Assembly: GCF_001632365.1 (NCBI RefSeq)
Contig: NW_024468555.1
Coordinates: forward strand, 273,931-323,306
Source: Laetiporus sulphureus 93-53
Lineage: Eukaryota > Basidiomycota > Agaricomycetes > Polyporales > Laetiporaceae
Direction of reading: 5' to 3'
DNA: 49,376 bases
Shown here: in pieces, positions 1 through 11,626 of the stretch
How the letters are laid out: each line of letters starts with the position of its first letter
Numbering within the stretch: position 1 is the first letter of the stretch
Program-made: the position numbers and the translations under genes
The notes under the pieces: model-generated
Databases searched by the model: none
Seen by the model: only the letters and a program-made list of their open reading frames with translations
Told to the model about the DNA's origin: nothing

Positions 1-140
1 GGGGGTCACATGATACGGTAACCCAGACAGCGCGGGTCGCATGCGCACAGTCGGCCGCGACGCCCTCTTCCCGTCTTCACTCGCGCATCTCTTTCTCTCT
101 CGTTGCTCAACGCCATTCCCACCGTGATGCACGCCCTCTC

Positions 141-3100
141 ATGACCGCCAAAAACCACACGATCGACCTTCCTGAGATTCCATCCCTCCAGGTGCCAGAA
201 CCTTCCGACTGCGCCTCCTCGTCTTCTCTTCGGCCCTCCAGCATGGCTTCTCAGCCACTGCGCTATTCTTCGTACGCGTCGCAGGACACCTTCCTCTCCC
301 CACCTCCAGACTCGAACGGGGTCTCCGCTGAGGAGAACCAGCTCGCCACGACCTCACATTCATTGTCTCCCAACTCCACGCTGAGGAAATCCATCTCCGT
401 CGACTCTTTTGTCGGCTCCAAGCCTCCTCCTCAAGCCTCACGCGCTACTCGAGGCAACACGATGTCTTCGAACCTTGCTTATCCCCGTGAGGCCCGTCTG
501 CGCCTTTCACAGTCGGGTCAAGCAGGGGATCCGATGCCTAGCACCTCCCGCATGCCCACAAAAGAGCGCGAAAGGCGCGGCGCTCCTCCGCCTTTCATAC
601 CGTCACAATCTAGAGGGACAAGTTCCGGTGCTACTACGGACGCGCGCGATCATTCCTACTTTCTTGATGAGTCCGACATGGAGCGCTCAGAAGACCTGTC
701 CAGGCGCGCACGAAAAAGCAAGACAGCGTCCAATCAGGCCATACCTCCGCCGGGCGAACTGGGACTACCATCGCGATTGCAGACCATGAGCTCGTTCCCT
801 AACATCAATGCGAATCACCCGCCTGCTCCGATCATCCCTGCAAGGAGCAGTAGCCTGAGCCACAAGATGGCAAAACAAAAGTCGCCCATGTCTCTTGATA
901 CCCATATACCCCCGGTATGTCCCTTCAGCGTCACTATCTAAGCTCTCATCTCACACGTCATTGTGCACAAGCCTCCACAATCACCTCAGATATCTATTGC
1001 TGTCATCGGCGCCGCGGGATGCGGCAAGTCAACTGTCATACGGAAAGGTCTGAAGGCGTACAAGCTGTCTGAATCTGCTACGTCCAGCTTCTCTGCTGGC
1101 CCCACGGCCACCGACGATGATGTCCAAATACCTTGTAAGCAGCTGCTTTCCTCCGCTGATGACCATCGAAGCTGATAGCTGCCATTAGACACCCGCTGGA
1201 ATGGGAAGATCTCAGCCGGCCATAATTCTCCAGATTACCTGCTTCGAATACTCGAAGTCGACATCTCGGCGTTGGATCTGAGTCAGAGTGGCGCAAAATA
1301 TTGGGAACGGCCTTCATTAAATGGGATCATTGTTTGTTATGATGCGGCACGCGAGGAGTCCTTTCAGCACGTTGCGGATGGCCTGCGTAAGTGCTCTCAT
1401 TGAAAGGTGCACCCGAATGTGAGTCTAAAATGACTACGATTTGTCTAGGTGAATTTGCACACCTCAAACTTCCGACCATAGTACTTGCCTGCAAATCAGA
1501 CCTGCCGTTGCATGTTGATCCCAAGCGCGCCGCGAGAGTGCTACAGCAATATGACGTAGGTCTCATCGAAGTTGCGACAACGAATCCTGCAGGTAAGGAC
1601 AAAATACGGACAGCATTTGAGTGGATTTTCAAAGCGATATTTCGCGAGTTGCGTACGTGCTGTCTCACTTCAATGGGCCCTTTCCTGTGTTCAGTGCTAT
1701 CGTTGTGCAGAGACCCCTGAAAACGCTCGCAGTGAACGCGATGAATACCGCAATCCCGCCTCGCCCTCCGTTCTCGTCTCCTCACCATCATGGGATGACT
1801 CACGCGCTTCATCTGCCACGCCCACGGCTGCATCCATCGCCCCGACGCAATCACAACCTACACAACCATCAACGCAGCCTGAACCAGCCAGCCAGCCACA
1901 AACATTGTCACAGTTTGTACTACCGCCTCCCTCACAGTCAATTCATTTATCGTCGCCTACATCTCCATCTACCCCGCGGACAGCAACTACTCCAACTTCA
2001 CCAACCCGTGCACGATCAACGAGTGATTTGCTTTCCGTGCATGAGCAGTCAAGACGGCAGGAACGAGAACAACATTCGATCGGCAGGAATGGTGGTTCCC
2101 CAACGGTGAGAAGCAAGGGGTCTATGAACGCGTTACCAAGCAGTGGTGCGGGTGAGAATGCGAATGCACAGGATGAACCGACGACTACTTCGGCAGAGCC
2201 TTCATTGAAAGAGTCGTGAGTGGGATCTACCGCTCTTTCTGAACGCGTCCTGACACCTGTCGATGTTAGACGAGCTCCTTGGATGACATTGGATGAGCTA
2301 TTGAACAAGCTGCTGTTTATGGCTGTCAGCGATGATGGTAGGAGCTTGTATCTGGAGTTGAGTGGATTACTATTCTCACTTGGGGTGACCACAGACCCCG
2401 TCTTTGTTTCCCACTTCCTCCTTACCTACCGTCGGTTCGCAAGTCCGCGGAGTATTCTTCTTGCAATGCAAAAGCGGATGCGTGCGCTGGATCAGCCATC
2501 AGGTGATCCTATGTTCGCTTGTTATGCGCAGTTGAGGTCAGCGCGTGTTGCGAACTCTTTCGGATTGATCCCTGTTTCATGTCATTCATAGGATATGTCT
2601 CCTCCTAGACAAGTGGATATCAACGTATCCTAACGACTTCGCGGTTCCTGGCGCAGCGGGTGCCCTTTCAGCTTTGGTGAAGTTTGTGCTGACCAAGACA
2701 TATCTGTTGCATTACGGAGCCGGCCTTTTACCGTTTCTTGATACTGTGCCGAGCTTGAAAGATCGGGATCAGGGTTGGGCGATCAAGATAGAGGAGGAGA
2801 GTGACGCGTCTTCTTCCACTTCTGATGAAGAAGACTATTCCGCGCCAGAGGCGGAATTACTTCCTGCAGACAATGCCCAGTTTCCCGTCAACACTGAAAG
2901 CAACGATAGCGCGCCTACCTTTGTGCGACCGGTGACAGCACGAAATCGCAAGTCCAGTCTGCCGCTAACAGCCAAGGCGCTAGTCTCTGGATCTTCTATC
3001 CTCTCACCGTCTAATCATCAAGACAGTGCGGATCAGTCACCAAAACAGCAGCTGAAGCGATTGGTCCAAGTTAGCGAAGAGGTGCAACGCATTCCACACA

Positions 3101-4163
3101 AGGAAATTGCGGAACACATCACCCGAATTGAGACTGCATTCTTTCTCCAGATTGAGGTACGGCGGTAAATTCCCTACATCAGGTACAATTCAGTTGATTG
3201 TTGTGCTCCACAGCCTCGGCACTGGTTTCAACACGTTCTTGTCCAAGGAAGGAAGGATCCGGACTCAGACCCGATAGCCAAATTCAACTATATTTCGAAT
3301 CACATTGCACTTTGGTATGTCCATATTCCTTGCGTCGCCCTTGACGCCATGACTATACGCTCGGTAAATGTAGGGTCGTATCGTTGATATTGTGTCACGA
3401 TAAGCCGAAAGCTCGCGCGAAACAGATCGAGAAATTTGTGCAAGTTGCAGAGGAGCTCCGCGTCAAGCACAATTACTCGGCTTTGCGCGCTATCATCGCT
3501 GGCATACATAGTGCGACCTTCGACGGGGATGAGGCCTTGAACATCTTTCGGGCAAAGTCGCAGGAGCAGTGGAAACATTTCCAATCATACGATCATCTGC
3601 TTCAGGCGGCGCGCGCGCATCAGAAATATCGGATGGCCCTGAGGAACACCAAGGGTGCATGTATTCCAGCACTGTATGTGGATTCTCTCGTGTGGGTTAA
3701 GGCTGTCAAAACTCATTCATGTTGGCAGGGAGATTCATCTCTCCGACCTGATTCGTGCCCATGAGGGCAATCCTGACTATTTTCAAGATGATTCCAGCAA
3801 GATCCATTGGGCAAAGTTCAACATGATGGCAAGATTCATTGACGTTATCACGCAATGTCAGAATGGGTGTCGCCTCGCCCTAGGCGAGGATCATTTGTCG
3901 CACGAGCGGAGGATACCACCAGAATACCTGTTGTTGGACAAACCAGAATTGTTGATGGATCTCGATGTGAGGACTTCTGTTCCTTCTCGCAATGCGCTCG
4001 CATCCTGAAATATTTTCTGCAGATGCAATTATCTAGGATAGCCCCGCCAGATGCAGAAGGGCTCGAGGATGTTTTCAGGCCTGCAATACCACGGACTATT
4101 TCCCGAGAGATACAGCATCCATCCAAGGATGCCGCCATCCTACGCAAGATTTTCTTCTGGTGA
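141..4163 (+). CDS. Ras guanine-nucleotide exchange factor with N-terminal Ras-like G domain
   Basis: Eleven exons give about 1151 residues: 141-914, 972-1134, 1189-1386, 1449-1652, 1711-2215, 2270-2536, 2592-3156, 3214-3314, 3374-3673, 3729-3966, 4023-4163. All junctions are GT-AG and phase-consistent. Residues 1-258 are Ser/Pro-rich and probably disordered. About 259-440 resemble a small GTPase: a P-loop GAAGCGKST near residue 271 and a G4-like LACKSD near 395. A Ser/Thr/Pro-rich linker follows. A RasGEF_N domain starts near 615 (LDELLNKLL, VSHFLLTYRRF), and a CDC25 catalytic domain covers about 870-1110 (IEPRHW, NYSALRAIIAGI, GACIPAL, LSDLIRAHEGNPDY). The CDC25 domain exchanges GDP for GTP on Ras at membranes, in the cAMP/MAPK growth circuit. 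The G domain may be regulatory, since its G4 motif departs from NKxD. The start is the first in-frame ATG. The role as a Ras GEF is secure; the exact substrate is unknown. Confidence 0.9.
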
Positions 4164-5565
4164 ACGACACCGGCTACCCGTTTGCTCATCACCAATCTGT
4201 CGCTCGCTTGCACGTTTGCTTTGATCGCGCCATATCTATTGTACGTACCTACATGGATTTGTACCCACAATTGTCGATATTGCTATGCTGGTTGTCTAAC
4301 ATCGCATTGGCGAGTTGTTTGACACTAGCTGGCTCAAAGGCGCTGACACTTTGGCTTCGTGAGACCGGTTGAATGCGCACTCTCTATCCGCTATACACGG
4401 TTCTGTTCGGGACATGTAAACCAAAGATGCAGCTGATGGACATGAACAATGAAAGGGCGAGTCAATCACTCTGCGAAGAATCGACATACAGAAACTACAC
4501 ATGATGACGAACCTCTTATGCTAGTCCCTAATGCAGGCAGGACCATTTTCACAGTCCGCAGAGCGCATTCAGAACCTCTGGCTTGCAGAGTTGGACGACG
4601 TCCCCTACTATTATTGCTGAGATATCTGGTTCGCTATACGGCCTTTTGTCTCATCGACAACGGTTTGTTCGGTCACAAATCCTGAAACAGCGAATACGCG
4701 GTCCACGAGTGAATGTCAAGTCCGGCAACGGCGGTGTGATTTAATGAGCCAGTCTAAAGTCTGCTGAGAGGACGACGTGGTTCAAGGTCACAGATGAGAG
4801 CGCTAACAGTGAGCATTGAGAGGACGGAATGTTATCGTCGGGGTCGTCATGAGCTGCCCGATACGGATTCGTTCGCAATTTCCTCTAGTCTGTTGTACGC
4901 AATTTCAGAGTTACATAAGCACTTCTTAATCTCCGAAACGCGTCGATTGGACCTTGGGATGACACGCTGGTGGCTGAGAAATGCGGTGGCTGAGGCTCAT
5001 TGTAGCACATATCCATTGAATATGCTCTTCTTTCTCTGATAGCCAACTTGCACCTCTATTCTCGGTCTCATAAACATCACTACTACACAGTTTCAGATCT
5101 CACAGAGCTGTTGTACATATTCGTGGATTGGACTTGGACATTGCAGGCATGCCCGATGAGATCCGGGAGAAGCCAGCCACTGTCAGCGGCACGTCAACGG
5201 CGTCCTTCGGCTGCGTTCGGCATGTCTCGGCATTTCCAAAACGGGGTGACACGTGATCGGAAGCGCGTACTACGGGTCGAAGGGCACATTTTGAAGCAGA
5301 CCTTAATATCACCTGTCGTCGCTTCCTCAGAAAAGGCGATTTTACAGGTCTGCCTAGGGGAGACAAAATTTCCTCGCTCATTACACCACGGAGATCGATA
5401 GTTGAACATAGAGGCCTCTCCACTCGAACAGTGCGAGCAAACCTCTCTAAAACAGTAGCCATCACTTTGCAGAGCGTAGTGAGAGTCCGGAGGGGTTACT
5501 ATATGCAAGTCTTTGCCTTGAACGAAGTTCCTGGTCCAAGTGTAGCAATTGTAGGTATCGAATCT
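4164..5565. other. Intergenic, no supported gene
   Basis: About 1.4 kb between the Ras exchange factor and the MITE. Short open frames exist on both strands, but none carries a domain, a signal peptide or a convincing chain of exons. I see no tRNA or repeat here. The first part should hold the 3' untranslated region of the upstream gene. Confidence 0.5.
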
Positions 5566-6011
5566 TAGGGCGCGGGGAAATAGAGAATGCTAATTAGCCA
5601 GGGCTATTTTACCTATATAAATTACAGGTAATTTACGGTTAAATAGGAAACGCCGGAGAGGGGATGTTCAGGATGTCCAGTCCGCTCAAGAAAATTCTCT
5701 CGGAGATCTAATTGATTTGTATTCAACCAGTGCAGAAAAAGCTCACAGAGATTCTTGATGACGAGTAGCCTGACTTGGGATCTCGTTGGTAGTGGCGTAG
5801 CATGAGGACGTTGTAATTTACCGTCATTTTAGGCTAATTTACCAGCTAATTAGCGTTAATTAGCTCGGAGTTTCGGGGGCTGCGCCCCCGGATCCCCCTT
5901 TCTAAATTAACCGTAAATTACATAGGTAAAATAGGCCTTTGCAGGGGTGCATTGCTACATTGCTAAATAGCCGGTTAAGCAGGCCACAATTCCTATTTTC
6001 CCCGCGCCCTA
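5566..6011. mobile_element. MITE-like inverted-repeat element (446 bp)
   Basis: The ends are inverted copies. TAGGGCGCGGGGAAATAG at 5566-5583 faces its complement, with one extra A, at 5993-6011. Sub-terminal blocks are also inverted: CTATTTTACCTAT near 5605-5617 pairs with ATAGGTAAAATAG near 5923-5935, and GTAATTTACGGTTAA pairs with TTAACCGTAAATTAC. Internally there are repeated TAATTAGC units and a strong GC hairpin, GGGGGCTGCGCCCCC, near 5876-5890. There is no coding capacity. If the repeat is taken to start at GGGCG, a TA lies on each side, as expected for Tc1/mariner-type TA duplication. The element sits about 310 bases upstream of the eL15 start and may overlap its promoter. Superfamily assignment is inference. 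Confidence 0.8.
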
Positions 6012-6319
6012 GACTATCGATGGGGACACTGTGACCTTAACCCTAGTAGTGCGCCACGTGCGCGCGCCAGGGCCCTTGCGCGACATCCTCAGCTAAGGAA
6101 TCAACAACAGCCCTGCCCCTCCTGAGATCCTCAAGACTGAAGAAGTGAGTGCCTTCATCTGCTCGCTTAGTGTCTTGAGTGCTGGGAGAGAGATTCTGCA
6201 TGGGTGCGCAGGAGAAGCATTGCGGAACACGATGGATGCAGTGATCTCAATCCGGATGACACTGCGAGCGTTTCACGAGATTTCCAAGTCGCTAATCTTC
6301 ACTCCGCTCAGCCCACAAC

Positions 6320-7144
6320 ATGGGTGCCTACAAGTATATCGGTGAGCTGTACAAAAAGAAGCAATCGGATGTCCTCCGATTTCTTCTCCGTGTGCGGTGC
6401 GTACCTTTTACTCGCCTTGGGATTCTGCTTATTTTGTTGCGTCTCGCTGCAGGTGCTGGGAGTACCGTCAGTTGAATGTTATCCACCGCGCCTCCCGGCC
6501 TTCGCGTCCCGACAAGGCTCGCCGATTGGGCTACAAGGCTAAGCAGGGCTACGTGATTTACCGTGTGCGGGTCAGGAGGGGCAACCGCAAGAAGCATGTC
6601 CCCAAGGGTATGTTTGTCCAGAGTTTCTAGTGCCAGGTGGTTTTACATCGCACGCAGGCGCAACTTACGGCAAGCCCGTCCGCCAGGGTGTGAACCATCT
6701 CAAGCCCCAGCGTGGTTTGAGGAGTGTGGCCGAGGAGCGTGTCGGCAGGCGATGCGGCAACCTCCGTGTCTTGAACTCATACTGGATCAATCAGGATGGA
6801 GTTTATAAGTACTACGAGGTCATTCTCGTGGATCCTAGTCATAAGGCTGTATGTTTTTTAATTGTATCTTTTGGACATTCGCAATTGAACCTATTATCAC
6901 AGATCCGTCGGGATGCCAGGATCAACTGGATCACGAAGCCCGTGCACAAGCGCCGCGAGGCTCGCGGTCTCACCAGTATTGGCAAGCAAGTACGCATCAG
7001 GATTATGCGTGGACTATGTCTTGATGCTGACCCGGCATGCACTTATAGAACCGTGGTTTGGGCAAAGGCCACCGTTACAACCACACTCCGGGCTGGTCTA
7101 CCTGGAAGAAACACAACACGCTCAGCCTGCGTCGCTACCGGTGA
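6320..7144 (+). CDS. RPL15: 60S ribosomal protein eL15
   Basis: Five exons (6320-6396, 6453-6607, 6658-6848, 6903-6989, 7049-7144) give 201 residues, close to the usual 204. The N-terminus [17 protein letters not shown] and segments such as [53 protein letters not shown] and the end LRRYR identify the family. It is a core structural protein of the large ribosomal subunit, rich in Lys and Arg and bound to 25S rRNA. The first intron falls after residue 25, an early position common in fungal ribosomal protein genes. Nothing is broken. The MITE lies upstream within promoter distance. Confidence 0.97.
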
Positions 7145-7803
7145 TATCCTGTTGTATTTCTGTTGTCATGTTCTTCGTCGTATCGCATCGCACGCCCATG
7201 TTCTCTCATGCTCGTTATGGATGTATGTCTCTGTGTCTGCCTCTCAAAGAGATATTGTCCCATCCACACTCTGCACGCGGTGGGCACGAACCTTCCTAAG
7301 TTGCCGTGCCGCACAACGTCCATAAAAATGTCTCCGAAAGAGCCCTGCGTGTTGTGGTGCTAGGCAAGGATGCTTGCGAGCGCGCGCCAAACTAGAAGCC
7401 GCAGCGAGAACAATGTTTGGTTGTGTCTCATCTCTTGAGCGACGACACTAACTCGGCAAAGTTTAGCGCCATGTCAGAGGTACAAGTTGTTGTTATGCAT
7501 CCTCCATCGTGGCCATCCTCTGTATGAGGCGGCATATTCGGTTGCTGTTAGACTAGGACTTCCCCGGGTGGTACTTCTGGCGACTTCATAGCATCCGCCT
7601 GCCTCCCCTCTCTGATTGTTCCTCATTGATTCGTCCCACGGCGTCAGATGGCTGCCATCTCTGACGGGCTACAATAGTAGGTCCAACACATGTCTCGTTA
7701 CGTGGTTTGACGCCGTTGCTCGGATCTTCTCCGTCGCATCCTCCGTCCTGCATATACCTTGGATTTGGTTCTTGACTTCGTGACTGTCTCGTCCTGTTTC
7801 TTC
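7145..7803. other. Intergenic between eL15 and GH16 gene
   Basis: About 660 bases holding the 3' region of the eL15 gene and the likely promoter of the GH16 gene. No open frame here has recognisable content. A CT-rich stretch near 7720-7800 resembles the pyrimidine-rich promoters common upstream of fungal starts, but I cannot place a TATA box with confidence. Confidence 0.4.
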
Positions 7804-9730
7804 ATGCTTCCCGTGCTATCCTTCTCACTCGCGTGTTTGTTTGTATCAACAGCTGTAAAACGTCTTGCACGCTGCTCTCCTACTGTATCTGCTATCTCAC
7901 CGCACAAGTTGCTGTTGTTGCTTCATTTCTCCTCATTCACTTTAGTTCTCAGTCTAGACAAGCGAGCCACTGGCGTGCAAACTTGGCCGAATGGTAGTAC
8001 ATACGTATGGACGGTAGAGGATACATATGAGGGCGAAACCTTCTTTGAGTGAGTGATGGATAGTGATCCCCAAGGCCTAATTTGCATCGAACTCAAATCG
8101 TAGTCGGTTTGATTTCTATACCGGTGCAGATCCCACGAAGTGCGTTACTTGATCTCATCCTTCTCTGAGCAATCAATGTCTGACTCCGATCAGTGGTCTA
8201 GTGAAGTGGGTAGCTTCCCTCGATAAGCCGCAGAGGTTTCTAAATTACGATTACGGCTTACAATCGCCAGCTACACTGACCAGGAGACCGCTTTTGCTGA
8301 TGGTCTCGCGTATGTTACCTCCGATGGTATAGTAGTCATGAGAGGTGATAACACTACCTGGCTGTCAGAAGGAGAAGAGCGGAAAAGGTAAGAGTCCTTC
8401 TCCCTCAAGGAAAAGTAAGGGAGGCATTGCTGAAATGCTATCAAGCGTCCGGGTATCAAGCCAGAAAGAATATAATACCGGTGAACCTTGCCGCGATGGA
8501 ACCGAGAAATTGACAACTGAATTAGTGATCGCAGGCCTCTTCATTCTCGATCTTGACATGGCACCCTGGGGATGTGGTAGGAACCTGCTTGTTATCCATT
8601 ACCTAAATCTATCATAGCTAACTGTCATCTGCAGCCGTATGGCCTGCATGGTGGACACTGGGAAGTGGTACATGGCCCTGGGTGAGCATTGCCAAACAGT
8701 GTACGAACTTATTGTGTCTGATTATTCGCAGACGGGAGAGATTGATATCATTGAAGGAGTGCACGACAATGAGCACAATCAAGTGACATGGCATACAGGC
8801 CCTAGTACGTGTTATATACTTGGCTTGCTCTACTGACCTAACACCCGGACACTCATTCCAGATTGCAACTTGACGGAAAGCGGGAATTTCACTGGAACTA
8901 TTGTGGTACGTGGAACTTACTGTCTTCAATCGAGTATAGATTGAACGAATCTCGTGAAGACAACTAACAACGAGCCCAATCTCGACTGCGACTCCGTTGA
9001 TGGCCTGAACGATAACTCAGGTTGTGGTGTTGTTGAATGGAGTAGAGCCTCATATGGCCCATACTTCGACGAGCAAGGAGGCGGCGTGTTCGCGATGAAG
9101 TGGGATGTATCCGGCATTGGTGTCTGTGCGTCGGATTGCTCTCCTTGACGATAACCCTCTCACACATCCCGTAGGGTCTTTCTATCGCGCTGCAATACCT
9201 CAGGACATCACGGACGGGCAACCGACTCCCTCCACTTGGGGTGAACCAGTGGCATTCCTTGATGCGAGCGGGTGCAATCCAATCACCAATTTCGTAAATC
9301 ATTCTATAATCTTTGGTATGGCATGTGCCTGATTCGCTGATTGTCGATACTAATATCCATGAAATGTAGATATCACCTTCTGTGGTAGGCTGATCCAACA
9401 CGCCTCAGGTGCAGAGCATCCCTGACATAGTCTCTGCGGTAATCTAGGCGATTGGGCCGGTAACGATTACAGCACATCAGGCTGTCCGGGAACATGCCCG
9501 GAACGCCTCATGGATCCCGCCAATTTCGTCGTACGTGACATTCTCTTCCATTCGACGTAAGTCAGTCTGACGAACTGCGGCAGAATGCATCATGGGAAAT
9601 CCGGAGCTTGACCGTATACAAACAACAGTCTCTTCATGGCGAAATTGCTACCTCCGCCAGCACGCGTCATGGGCTGCAGCTCCTACCTCTGCTAATCATT
9701 GTATTCTGCATAGCGTGTTTCCTTGCTTGA
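7804..9730 (+). CDS. GH16 family endo-beta-1,3(4)-glucanase-like glycoside hydrolase, secreted and probably GPI-anchored
   Basis: About fourteen exons. The N-terminus from the ATG at 7804 (MLPVLSFSLACLFVS) looks like a signal peptide, but the first 60 residues are less certain than the rest. The body is typical GH16: FFDRFDFYTGADPTN, the VWPAWWTLG block, then the catalytic signature GEIDIIEG (ExDxxE, with nucleophile and acid/base Glu) at about 8735-8758. Cys-rich NDNSGCGVVEW and DITFCGDWAGNDY follow. The C-terminus is hydrophobic (LQLLPLLIIVFCIACFLA), as for a GPI signal. Two micro-exons are needed: 8194-8205 (12 nt) and 9370-9384 (15 nt). The enzyme should cut or remodel beta-glucan in the fungal wall. 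The family is firm; the exact linkage specificity is unknown. Confidence 0.9.
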
Positions 9731-9982
9731 CCATATCGCTGGCGATGTATCTGCATCACTTATGAGCTTGTAGTGTACTCCACGGACATTCTATAATGCT
9801 ACAACCTGGAACCGCTAAGCAGTGTTCCGGCATCTTGCTCGACCTGCGAATGCCCGAAGGTTCAGGAATCGGAAATGGCTACGACATTTATTCGCTAAAT
9901 ATGATAATCATCGACATTGCACTGTGCTGTGCACCGTCTGTCCTCCCATGAAAGATCTTTGTACAGAGATCGGCTCGTATTC

Positions 9983-11444
9983 TTACAATTTCAGCCTCCA
10001 AACCTTCTCCTCCGCATCAGCAGCAGACTGCACGTCCCAATCACCAGGAGGCTCTGCGAAACTGGCTCGTATGGCTGTTACACTCACCCAACCCTGAGAG
10101 ATCGCCCAACCGTCCGACCCAACAGGCATACTCGACGTGGGAGAGTTTATGAGACCAGTCATGTCTGGTGCCCACCTAAACAACAGCTTTTCTACACCAT
10201 TCGAGTTTGCCGTCTTATCCATCACGTTGGCCTTGCTGTCGCGACGATCCTCGCTGGGTGCATCAGGGCCAGCAGGAGAGATCGTGGCAATGGCAGCAGC
10301 GGCTGCTTCGTGCGACGTATGGGCTTTGAAAAGCCGTCCATACGAGTTGCGCCAGATGCGTGTCCAGCAGATCCTGAGGCCCTCTTCGCTGAGGAGTCCC
10401 TCGATCATGGGGATGTTGACATTGTAGAGGTCCACCTCGCCATTTCGCAGACCTCCTTCGTCTGCTCCCCAATTGTCCCAAAGATGTGATATGATTTTCG
10501 CCCCGAGGCGATGGGCAGGATCGTGGTACGACGCCGGCGTCGGGTGGTGTACGATGCCGTACGAGAGAGCAATAGAGCGGATTCGCGACAGACTCGATGA
10601 CATCGCGGCTCCGATCGTTCCAGATGATAAAGTAAATGCAGCTTTCATCCACTCAATGAGTCTATGCAGCTCGTTCGGCGTACAATCTATTGCTCACCAG
10701 AGCTATTGCGGCCTAGGTTGGGGCCTGATATCTAGAATGGACTGAATGAAGACGTGATGCGAACGCAGAGACGGCGAAGAAGACGTACCAGAAGATCGAT
10801 GTCCCCATGATACAGATTGTGAAGAGCAATGTTCGCGCAAGTGGCAGGAGTCTGACGAGGTCGTCATTCTTTGCTTTCGGGATGAGAGTGGGCAGCGAAA
10901 CTTACCCCATCGAAAAGAATCCACTCTGCCACCTCGCCGTCTTGAAGAGGCCTTGAAGTGTCTGACACTTCACCCAAACCGTCTGCGAAAGGGTACCGGA
11001 AAGGGTGCTTCAGAAGACTGGGATTCCGTGAACACGAACAGCGATGAACATACCGGGATCTCGTGGATAGTAGTACCTCCCGGAGATTATGTCCTTGATT
11101 TGGTACGCCTTGCCTATACGTTTCAGGCATGGGCGAATTAGTCGCTGACAGAAGGACGTTATGATCGGCGACATACCGATCCATGACTTCTGAGAGCTAG
11201 GAATGACGACTCTCACATCCCAGCCTAGTCAGCAGGTGAACTCAAGCTTTTCCTAATGTATCCAGCGCGAATCGTACCCAAGTCTCTAGTCAAATGTCGG
11301 TATAGCCCGTAAATGTATGGCGAGTCAGGACCAGGAGGGCCGTCATCATTCTTGAGACGCGAGACAGTAAGACATCACAGCTATTTATAGCGAGGACTCC
11401 GATGTACTTGCAGTCAGAAGAACCCTCAATGGCGCTCCGGACAT
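9983..11444 (-). CDS. SurE-like 5'/3'-nucleotidase (survival protein SurE family)
   Basis: Read on the minus strand from the ATG at 11444. The first exon is only 33 bases (MSGAPLRVLLT, 11412-11444). It joins 11278-11350, restoring the SurE metal-binding signature LLTNDDGPP. Later exons supply GWDVRVVIPSSQKSWIG, YYYPRDP, the WILFDGTPATCANIAL block (residue T/C pocket) and ISGPNLGRN. The last exon (9983-10648) holds SSGTIGAAM and LYNVNIPMI. Intron 1 (11351-11411) starts with GC (GCAAGT) instead of GT. SurE enzymes are divalent-metal phosphatases that dephosphorylate nucleoside 5'/3'-monophosphates. Unlike yeast Pby1, I see no tubulin-tyrosine-ligase domain after it. MYG1 follows upstream on the same strand, 182 bases away. 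The GH16 gene converges from the left. Confidence 0.88.
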
Positions 11445-11626
11445 GTCGTAGAATGCAGGCTTAAGACGATAAAGTGCTGGTGCTGGTCAAGATGAAGAAG
11501 CGCCGGCCAAGAGAGGCAATGTACATAGAGTGCTACAATTACATCTGCCAGTTGACCGCTACAGAATCATGAAATGGGATGCACAATGGGGTGGGAACAC
11601 CCTCCGATACACTCGACCCATACGCA

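Noticed and set aside
5100..5508. Overlapping minus-strand frames of 104-121 residues between the Ras GEF and the MITE
   Set aside because: No recognisable motif, no signal peptide or exon partners, and several frames overlap equally well, as expected by chance.
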